Assembly: GCA_964343305.1 (NCBI GenBank)
Contig: CAYFJO010000060.1
Span: forward strand, 1 to 36,200
From: CAYFJO01 sp964343305
Lineage (GTDB): Bacteria; Planctomycetota; Planctomycetia; Pirellulales; Pirellulaceae
Length of the DNA: 36,200 nt
Reading direction: 5' to 3'
Of this stretch, positions 15,709 through 22,548 are shown in pieces (position 1 is the first letter of the stretch; each line of letters begins with the position of its first letter). The position numbers and the translations under genes were made by a program. The notes under the pieces were generated by a model. The model worked only from the letters and a program-made list of their open reading frames with translations, searched no databases and had not been told where the DNA came from.

Positions 15709-16616
15709 AGTTGGGATTTGTCAGCGCGATTCTGCCCGACCTCGAATTCGAAGAAGTCGTCCGATTCGCCGCCGAGGAAGGATTCGAATGTGTCGAGTTG
15801 ATGTGTTGGCCAACCGGCGCTGCCGAGCGGCGTTATGCAGGCGTGACTCATGTCGACGTCAGTGAATTCGGTGAAAGCGACGCCCAACAGATTCGCGACG
15901 TTGTTTCCAAAGCCGGGATTGAAATCAGCGGACTCGGCTACTACCCGAATCCGTTAACGCCAGATTTGGACGAGGCCAACCTCTACATCGAGCACATCAA
16001 GAAAGTCATTCGTGCCGCCAGTTTGCTAAGTGTCGGGCAAATGAACACGTTCGTGGGCCGAGACTGGGTCAAATCCGTCGACGACAACTGGCCGCGACTC
16101 TTGGATGTCTGGCGACCCATTGTGGACCTCGCCGAACAGCACAACGTGAGGATCGGCATCGAGAATTGTCCCATGTTGTTTACGGCCGACGAATGGCCGG
16201 GCGGCAAGAACCTTGCAACGACACCGGCGATCTGGCGGCGCATGTTTGCCGACATCCCGAGCGATCACTTCGGTCTCAACTACGACCCATCTCACCTGGT
16301 CTGGCAACAGATGGACCATCTGAATCCGTTGCGCGAATTTGCCGATCGCATTTTTCACGTCCATGCAAAAGACGTGCGCATTAACGAACACGATTTGAAC
16401 GACCACGGCATTTTGGCCACGCCCCTCGCGTATCATGTGCCCAAGTTGCCGGGACTAGGCGAAGTGGATTGGGGCAGGTTCTTTTCAGTGTTAGGCGACA
16501 CGGGTTACACCGGCCCGGTGTGCATCGAAGTCGAAGACCGGGCCTACGAAGATTCGCTCGACCGGCGTAAACTAGCGTTGCGTCAGAGCGCCCGTTTTTT
16601 GAGAAACTTCATATAA
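15705..16616 (+). CDS. Sugar phosphate isomerase/epimerase-family TIM barrel protein
   Basis: A 303-residue protein. The frame is open upstream to 15432, but the ATG at 15705 is the natural start: it begins MKLGFVSAILPDLEFEEVVRF, the first barrel strand of the AP-endonuclease-2/xylose-isomerase-like fold, and overlaps the zinc-ribbon stop by 4 bases. Further family blocks are EGFECVELMCWP, NVRIGIENCPM (Glu metal ligand), HFGLNYDPSHLVWQ (Asp and His ligands), IFHVHAKDVRI (His ligand) and GPVCIEVEDR (Glu ligand). Members isomerise or epimerise free or phosphorylated sugars or inositols in the cytoplasm using a divalent metal. The substrate is not known; a role together with Gfo/Idh/MocA enzymes in sugar or inositol catabolism is typical. 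Confidence 0.93.
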   Translation: MKLGFVSAILPDLEFEEVVRFAAEEGFECVELMCWPTGAAERRYAGVTHVDVSEFGESDAQQIRDVVSKAGIEISGLGYYPNPLTPDLDEANLYIEHIKKVIRAASLLSVGQMNTFVGRDWVKSVDDNWPRLLDVWRPIVDLAEQHNVRIGIENCPMLFTADEWPGGKNLATTPAIWRRMFADIPSDHFGLNYDPSHLVWQQMDHLNPLREFADRIFHVHAKDVRINEHDLNDHGILATPLAYHVPKLPGLGEVDWGRFFSVLGDTGYTGPVCIEVEDRAYEDSLDRRKLALRQSARFLRNFI

Positions 16617-16620
16617 GAAT

Positions 16621-16695
16621 GTGTACCACTGGCTCTGCCAGTGATCCGTGAACGAATCCCCTCCATGTTCAACACTGGCAGAGCCAGTGGCACAC
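16621..16695. repeat. Composite palindromic repeat (CCACTGGC type)
   Basis: The arms are perfect 18-base inverted repeats, CCACTGGCTCTGCCAGTG (16626-16643) and its complement at 16673-16690, each of which is itself a palindrome around its centre. The flanks GTGT and ACAC extend the pairing with one mismatch. The spacer is 29 bases. It starts 5 bases after the isomerase stop and ends 3 bases before the AGGAG ribosome binding site of deoC, so a folded transcript would place a stem right beside the site of initiation. Confidence 0.85.
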
Positions 16696-16712
16696 TCAGG
16701 AGCATGCCGAAA

Positions 16713-17399
16713 ATGGACTACACCTACGAAGCTATCGCCAAGATGATCGACCATTCGCTGCTTCCGCCGATGACCACGGTCGCCGACTTGGAAGCAGGTT
16801 GCCAGTTGGCCGTCGAATACGGCGTTGCCAGCGTCTGCATAATGCCGTTTTATTTAAAGCGCTGCGCCGAAATCCTCAAAGGCACGGGCGTCGCCGCCAG
16901 CACCACCATCGGCTTCCCACACGGCGGCCACACGACCGCGATCAAACGCGCCGAAGCCCAACAGTCGCTGGCCGACGGCTGTGAAGAGTTGGATATGGTC
17001 GTCAACATCAGCCGCGTGCTCAGCGGCGATTGGGACTACGTCACCCAAGACATCGCCGCGGTGATCGAACCCGCACACGCTGCCGGTCAAAAAGTCAAAG
17101 TCATTTTTGAAAACTGCTACCTCAACGACGATCAGAAGATTCAACTGTGCCAAATCTGCACGGACCTCAAAGCCGACTGGGTCAAAACATCTACCGGCTT
17201 CGGCACGGGCGGCGCGACGCCGGAAGACATCAAACTGATGGTCGAAAACACGCCGGACTCGGTCGAAGTCAAAGCCGCCGGCGGCATTCGCGACATGGAC
17301 GCGCTGTTGGAAATGCGTGCCCTCGGAGCCTCACGAATTGGTGCCAGCCGCACCAAAGACATGCTCGACGAGTGCAAACGGCGGCTGGGTGTCGTATGA
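16713..17399 (+). CDS. deoC: Deoxyribose-phosphate aldolase
   Basis: A 228-residue protein that cleaves 2-deoxyribose-5-phosphate to acetaldehyde and glyceraldehyde-3-phosphate in deoxynucleoside catabolism. The family blocks are complete: MIDHSLLPP at the N-terminus, GFPHGGHTT, EELDMVVNI, VKTSTGFGTGGATPEDI with the Schiff-base Lys158, and VKAAGGIRD with Lys187. The length fits the family's short form. The start is uncertain: AGGAG (16698-16702) is 10 nt from the ATG at 16713 but only 1 nt from the ATG at 16704, so I chose 16713; the upstream ATG at 16641 lies inside the palindromic repeat and is excluded. The gene follows the sugar isomerase on the same strand, with the repeat between, and precedes the second heparinase-like gene. 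Confidence 0.94.
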   Translation: MDYTYEAIAKMIDHSLLPPMTTVADLEAGCQLAVEYGVASVCIMPFYLKRCAEILKGTGVAASTTIGFPHGGHTTAIKRAEAQQSLADGCEELDMVVNISRVLSGDWDYVTQDIAAVIEPAHAAGQKVKVIFENCYLNDDQKIQLCQICTDLKADWVKTSTGFGTGGATPEDIKLMVENTPDSVEVKAAGGIRDMDALLEMRALGASRIGASRTKDMLDECKRRLGVV

Positions 17400-17442
17400 T
17401 GTTGAACTGACATCAATTCATCGAAAAGTCCCAGAGGAAAAA

Positions 17443-20400
17443 ATGCGTGTTCGCGTTTTTTGCTGCGCGTACGTTTTGCTGCTTGTTGCTCCGTATACCG
17501 TCGGGGCTGCGCCAAAAGTGTTGCTGCATCATTCTTTCGATGTCGCAACGGACAAGCCTGACCACGTTGATGGCTCAGCGGGAGTGTCAGCGGGCAAAGA
17601 GTTGAAACTTCGAGAACCTGCCATGCGCGGCCGTGCGGTCTGGTTTGATCAGTCGGCTCATGATGCATCGCTACGGATCGAGTTGGGCGATCTAGCCAAG
17701 TACTCGTCTTGGACGATCGCGCTGTGGGAGATCATCGAAGTCAAAGAATGGCTCAGTGCTCCCGAAGACAATTTGCTGACACTGTTGGATGTCGTAGACC
17801 GGCCGATCGTCAAACTTTCCAAAAGTGGCGGAATGTTTGTTTACAAAAGCGATCAGGAGATACATCTCGATTGCTTCGATGGGCTGTATTGGGTTCGTGG
17901 AAGTCGCGAACATCTGGCACTGACGTGGGACGCGAGCGGAAATCACGTGTCAAAACCCAAAGGAATACTGCGGGCGTTTTGGAAGGCGCGGCCTTATGCG
18001 TCGCTTGCAATCGACCTTGATCGCAAGCCCGTTGCACTGGAGATTGGCCAACCGGCGGCTGGCATTGGAGTTGACGAACTGTTTGTGATCGACCAGGCAC
18101 TGAGCTTGCGTGGCGTTTGGGATCTGATGCGACACGGGGGCAAGGATGTTGCGGCGTTGGAAGCGAAACTTGCCGATCGCGAGTCGATCGAGGCTAAGCG
18201 CCCGGCCGCTGCACGATTAGCCGAGTGGTCCAAGTTGGCGAAATCTGACGGATTGTTCGAAGCTGAAGGTTATCCCAGCACCAAGACGGTTTCCCTGCTG
18301 ACGAGTACTCAGAGAACAGGACGCATCGAAGCGGGCAGCAACAATGCGTCGACCGCATCGAGCAATACGTTTGTGGCAACGGACGACTGGACGTTCGATG
18401 TGGAAGTTTCGAAGCAGGGCGATTATGCGCTGGCTGTGCGCTATTGTCTCGGTCGGCACATGAACCCGCGCTGGCCACAGAACTCGACAACACGAACGCC
18501 ATGGACCGAGAACTACGCTGAAGTCGAAGTCTCGGTCGATCTTAAGCGATTGAACTCAACAACCAAGTTGTATCCGACTGGCACGTATAACGGCCATCGC
18601 GGCGATGTCGAAGTGTGGACCTGGCAAACGCTAGCCGGCTGCGAGATGATCAACCTCAGCCCCGGCAAGCATACCGTGCGGGTGAAGTTCAAGAGTGGTC
18701 TTGCCAAACCGGTCTTTGACGCGATGTTGGTGTCCGATAAAGCTGGCCCGTCGCCACCGCATCCGCGCTGGGTTGACCAATATCGAATCCCACCGTCGTG
18801 GTGGGTCGAAGGTCATTCATCGTCCATTCGAGAAGGCACGCGGTTCGACGTCTACAAAGTGACGCTGAAAAACCGTTGCGACGAGCCGTGCAGCTACGAA
18901 GTCATTGCTAGTTCGGAAAAGATGCAACAGCAAAGCGTTACCGTCGATCGTGACCGCATCGAACTGAAGCCCCACGAGGCCACTCAGATGGTTGTCACCT
19001 TTAAATCGCCCGCGTCACTGGCGAACAATTCGGAATGGGCGAACATCTATTTGTGGAACGAAGATGTCGCGTTGCGTCAAAAGTATCGGCTTTGGAACTT
19101 AATTCCTTCGAAAGCTGCCACCTCGGCAAAGCGCCCCGTTCTCACAGACGCGCCGGATGCCAAGTTGCAGGCGGATTTTCGCAACTGGCTCAAGACGCGC
19201 GATCCGCAGCAACTGACGACGGAACTCAAACAATGGTCGGGCAGCCGAGGATACAACATCGCCGCCGGTTCTCCCGTGCGCGGGTTTCCCAAGGCTTTGT
19301 CCGGCGATCGACTGGCGGCACTCGATGCCTGGATGAAGATGAGCGAGCAGGAAATCGAGCAGTATCTGCCCGACGGTCCGGCTGAGTTCAACGGATACGG
19401 CTCGGGATGGGAACGAACCGGGGTCGAGTACGCCGGGGTCTGGCACAAAATGCCGAAGGTCACCGATATCCTATCGAAGGGCGACATCGATCTGGTTACT
19501 TCGCTCACTGTTGGAGGTCCGCCGCGAAAGGGAGAGACCGACGAATACACGAAGACTTACACAATCGACAAGGACCTCGACCTGCTCAGCAGCGTTCGTG
19601 ACACGCGTTGGAAGTCGATGATGGGGCACGGCTTTTATGGCGCGGCACCGTACAGCGATGCTTTGGGACGCACTCCGCAGACGGGCGTCACGCTGTTGGC
19701 CGAAGCGTATTATCTGACCGGCGACAGGGCGTACGCTCGCAAGGCCTATCAGATGATGCGGATCTTTGCCCGCAAGTACACGCATCTGACCAAGCATTTC
19801 AACTTTGCCATCAACCGCGAAGATCGCGACTGGTGGGGTGGTCGCATCGGCGGGCGATACCTGATGAAATTCGGTCCGCGATATTATCACGCGATGGGCG
19901 TCTACGTGCTCGACTTAATTTGGGACGCGCTGACGCCGCAAGAACGAACGGTCATCAAACACAACGTCGTCCGTTGGGGCATGTACGAAGCGATGAGTGG
20001 CCCGCTGTTCGAACGGCCGGAGTATTTCGCCGCGGTCAACAAAGAAGACATGCCGTTCCTTGCGATGGGCCGCGTGTTGGGCGATCCCGCGCCGGTTGAG
20101 GGTTTAAGTTTCTTTTACGACGTTTATCGTGACATCATCCTGCCGGACGGAATTCACAAGTGTTCGCTTGGCAGTTACGGCGGCGTCAGTTCATACGCCA
20201 CGTTTTTAAAGAAACTGAGCGATCTGGGACTGGATGTCTCGGATGATCCGGCGCTGCGAAAACTGTTTTCGGCACAGCCGAGTTTCATCTTCTCAGGGGG
20301 CGGCTTTCCCAACATCGATGATGGTGGCGGCGTGAATCTCAATGGACTAGGTGCGGGTTTTGGCTGTCCGAGCGAGGAACAATATGCGTGGGGGAAACAA

Positions 20401-21621
20401 TTGTTCGGCGATCGGACGTTCGACCTGTGGCCCGATTTGATCGCGACCGCGCGGCGTGTGAACAACGCGCATCCGGAATCGAAGGCCGAAGTGATTCGCA
20501 GAGAGTATTCCAAGAATAAGCAACTCACGGAAAAGCTCTGGCCCCACGTGTACATCGCGCCGGTCAAAGGCTTGGCCATCTTGCGAAATCGCGCCGCTAT
20601 CGAGCCAATCGATTGGAAGGAAGTCATTTTCGACTACGGTATGCACGGCGGCCGTGCTCACGGCCATGCCGCCAAGTTGGCGACGATTCCGTCGTTCAAC
20701 GGCCAGATTGTTTCGATGGAATACGGCTACGGCATGTTGCAACCGGTCGGGTCTGGTTTTCACACACAAAGCTACGCCCACAACGTCGTGGTGGCCGATG
20801 GCAAGAGTCAATTTGGCAGCAGCGCGGCTGTCCCCGTGGGCAGCCTTCGTGAATCACACAGCGATCCACAAGTCCAGTGGATCGATGCCGAATCGACGCG
20901 AATCTACAACGGCATCTACATGCGCCGCACCGTGTTCACGACCGACTTCGGTATCGTCGACCTGCACCTCTGCCGCAGCGATCACGCGCATCAATACGAC
21001 TGGATGTACCACTCGTTCGGCGTCGCCCGTGGCGCAGGCTTCCAGCCTGCGAAGATCGACAAACTAGCCAACGCTGGCCCACTAACCTTCGCCCGAAATC
21101 CACGAACGCATAAAACCAGCGATGGGATTCAAGTCATCTGGAAAAACGCCCCTCGCACAAACCCCGTGAAAAAAGAATCGAGCGCCCTGTTGCATGAGAA
21201 CGCCTACGTCCGCCTCTGGAGCTTGCCGGCCAAGGACACGACCATCGCATTGTTCGGCATCAAGATGACCGAATCCGTCGGCGGCGAAATCGACTACGCC
21301 ATGCTCCGCCGCAACGCGACGTCGACGGTATTCGCCAACATTCAAGAGCCGTGGCGCGAGTCCACGGGTTCGTCGGAAACGACCGCCAAACGAATCTCGG
21401 TGTTCGCCGGAAAGAAAGTCGCCCGAAACCATGAAGCTTACGCGCTGGAAGTCACGAGAAAAGATGGCGATCGTTCGGTTTACTTCGCCAATTACACCCA
21501 CAGCACCAAAACAATCGGCAAAGTGACGACCGACGCCGGTGTCGCAACATGGAACATCGCCGAAGATGGCGTCATCAAGAACCAGAAGTTCACGAAAGGC
21601 AAATCGTTCTCAACGAAGTGA
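17443..21621 (+). CDS. Large secreted heparinase II/III-like protein with LamG-like and CBM-like N-terminal parts
   Basis: A 1392-residue protein. GAGG lies about 5-9 nt before the ATG at 17443, and it opens with a signal peptide (MRVRVFCCAYVLLLVAPYTVGA). Residues about 25-260 resemble a LamG/concanavalin-type sandwich (VLLHHSFD..., SSWTIALWE, HLALTWD). Residues about 310-430 look like a CBM6/35-type module (TFDVEVSKQGDYALAVRY ... GKHTVRVKF). An alpha-toroid follows at about 740-950 (LLAEAYYLTGDRAYARKAYQ). The heparinase II/III signature is near 1067: MHGGRAHGHAAKL with His1073 and His1075, and YAHNVVVAD with His1113. It probably degrades an acidic polysaccharide outside the cytoplasm. Residues 1197-1204 (GAGFQPAK) are encoded by a repeat-like palindrome. 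It converges with the TfoX-like gene, 10 bases away. Confidence 0.88.
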   Translation: MRVRVFCCAYVLLLVAPYTVGAAPKVLLHHSFDVATDKPDHVDGSAGVSAGKELKLREPAMRGRAVWFDQSAHDASLRIELGDLAKYSSWTIALWEIIEVKEWLSAPEDNLLTLLDVVDRPIVKLSKSGGMFVYKSDQEIHLDCFDGLYWVRGSREHLALTWDASGNHVSKPKGILRAFWKARPYASLAIDLDRKPVALEIGQPAAGIGVDELFVIDQALSLRGVWDLMRHGGKDVAALEAKLADRESIEAKRPAAARLAEWSKLAKSDGLFEAEGYPSTKTVSLLTSTQRTGRIEAGSNNASTASSNTFVATDDWTFDVEVSKQGDYALAVRYCLGRHMNPRWPQNSTTRTPWTENYAEVEVSVDLKRLNSTTKLYPTGTYNGHRGDVEVWTWQTLAGCEMINLSPGKHTVRVKFKSGLAKPVFDAMLVSDKAGPSPPHPRWVDQYRIPPSWWVEGHSSSIREGTRFDVYKVTLKNRCDEPCSYEVIASSEKMQQQSVTVDRDRIELKPHEATQMVVTFKSPASLANNSEWANIYLWNEDVALRQKYRLWNLIPSKAATSAKRPVLTDAPDAKLQADFRNWLKTRDPQQLTTELKQWSGSRGYNIAAGSPVRGFPKALSGDRLAALDAWMKMSEQEIEQYLPDGPAEFNGYGSGWERTGVEYAGVWHKMPKVTDILSKGDIDLVTSLTVGGPPRKGETDEYTKTYTIDKDLDLLSSVRDTRWKSMMGHGFYGAAPYSDALGRTPQTGVTLLAEAYYLTGDRAYARKAYQMMRIFARKYTHLTKHFNFAINREDRDWWGGRIGGRYLMKFGPRYYHAMGVYVLDLIWDALTPQERTVIKHNVVRWGMYEAMSGPLFERPEYFAAVNKEDMPFLAMGRVLGDPAPVEGLSFFYDVYRDIILPDGIHKCSLGSYGGVSSYATFLKKLSDLGLDVSDDPALRKLFSAQPSFIFSGGGFPNIDDGGGVNLNGLGAGFGCPSEEQYAWGKQLFGDRTFDLWPDLIATARRVNNAHPESKAEVIRREYSKNKQLTEKLWPHVYIAPVKGLAILRNRAAIEPIDWKEVIFDYGMHGGRAHGHAAKLATIPSFNGQIVSMEYGYGMLQPVGSGFHTQSYAHNVVVADGKSQFGSSAAVPVGSLRESHSDPQVQWIDAESTRIYNGIYMRRTVFTTDFGIVDLHLCRSDHAHQYDWMYHSFGVARGAGFQPAKIDKLANAGPLTFARNPRTHKTSDGIQVIWKNAPRTNPVKKESSALLHENAYVRLWSLPAKDTTIALFGIKMTESVGGEIDYAMLRRNATSTVFANIQEPWRESTGSSETTAKRISVFAGKKVARNHEAYALEVTRKDGDRSVYFANYTHSTKTIGKVTTDAGVATWNIAEDGVIKNQKFTKGKSFSTK
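21034..21050. repeat. Short palindrome inside a coding sequence (GCAGGCT/AGCCTGC)
   Basis: GCAGGCT-TCC-AGCCTGC lies in frame inside the second heparinase-like gene and encodes AGFQPA. It resembles the arms of the composite palindromes of this window. A related sequence, CAGCCTGCGAA, occurs between genes near 10737. It may be a remnant of a repeat inserted into the coding sequence. Confidence 0.5.
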
Positions 21622-21631
21622 CTTCAGCGCG

Positions 21632-22006
21632 CTATTTCTTTTTCTTTGCGGCCTTCTTCATTGGTTTGGGCTTGAGTGCGGAGACGTAGTCAAAACTTTG
21701 CCTGAAGTACTTCTTGAGTTCCGCCGTTTTCTTGAGCAGCGAGGCGGGAACTTCTACGTACTCCTTCGTCACCGTACCATGTTGCTCGCAGAGCTTCGTT
21801 TTGTATCTTGTGATGAACGTCTCACGGTCGTCCGCAAACAATCGCAGGGCAAGCGTGCCAGTCTTGGTCAGAAAACTGAACATGTGACCGTTCACCGATG
21901 TGTACGGCATCGTAGCGCCCTTGCGCTCGACATTGGGATTGGTCGCAACCAACCTCTCGTACAACTTCAGTTTATCGTCAGGTACTTCCGTTTTTGACGT
22001 GCTCAA
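21632..22006 (-). CDS. TfoX N-terminal-like small protein with Lys-rich tail
   Basis: A 124-residue protein. The centre, MPYTSVNGHMFSFLTKTGTLALRLFADDRETFITRYKT, has the layout of the TfoX/Sxy N-terminal domain (glycine turn, 'M-F', a strand, L-x-L-R-L, then D-R-x-x-F). The C-terminus is strongly basic (KPKPMKKAAKKKK), which could bind nucleic acid. There is no signal peptide. Its start is 5 bases after the stop of the four-TM gene (22012-22461), so the two probably form one transcript. No function is assigned; resemblance to the TfoX domain is weak, and a broader family of YjbR/TfoX-like small proteins is equally possible. Confidence 0.75.
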   Translation of the reverse strand: MSTSKTEVPDDKLKLYERLVATNPNVERKGATMPYTSVNGHMFSFLTKTGTLALRLFADDRETFITRYKTKLCEQHGTVTKEYVEVPASLLKKTAELKKYFRQSFDYVSALKPKPMKKAAKKKK

Positions 22007-22011
22007 GATTC

Positions 22012-22461
22012 TTAGTCCGTTATAATCGGATTCCGCACGTCCGCTCGGTGGAAGAGTCTCGCAACTACGAACGGGATGACAATCTGAACGGCCAGCATGA
22101 GAAGATGAATCGCTTCAAAACCGAAGTTCACGTAGGGTGTTGCAAGCGGTAAGAACCACCCACTTTTATGCGGCCAGACGGGAATGATGCAGGTGAGACC
22201 GAATGCGATGACGAACCAAAACCAATACGTCGACAATTGGATTCGACCGAAAATCATCGAAAAGACGGCAACCGCACATGCGATGTAAAATGCCAGCCAA
22301 ATGGATCGAATTTGTTGTGCGATCCCGATCGTGTTCAAATCGCGCTGCAGATGAGGCGGCAGCACACCAATAAAGACGAGGACGAAACATGCGACAATGA
22401 ACCCCGCGAAGAATCCAATCACGCATCTCAGAAACAAATTGATTGGGTCGAGTTTTGACAT
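22012..22461 (-). CDS. Hypothetical membrane protein, four predicted TM segments
   Basis: A 149-residue, very hydrophobic protein. Four membrane segments are visible: about 8-33 (LFLRCVIGFFAGFIVACFVLVFIGV), 52-70 (IWLAFYIACAVAVFSMIF), 76-95 (STYWFWFVIAFGLTCIIPVW) and 112-137 (FEAIHLLMLAVQIVIPFVVARLF). The loops are short and there are no charged residues in the segments. No catalytic motif or known family is recognised. It is 5 bases upstream of the TfoX-like gene on the same strand. Confidence 0.75.
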   Translation of the reverse strand: MSKLDPINLFLRCVIGFFAGFIVACFVLVFIGVLPPHLQRDLNTIGIAQQIRSIWLAFYIACAVAVFSMIFGRIQLSTYWFWFVIAFGLTCIIPVWPHKSGWFLPLATPYVNFGFEAIHLLMLAVQIVIPFVVARLFHRADVRNPIITD

Positions 22462-22548
22462 GTCAAGGAAGATCCCACATTCGTCTCTAGCTTAACGAGG
22501 ATTCTGGTATTCAACAAGAAAAGTGAAAACGGATCGTAGCAAACGATA

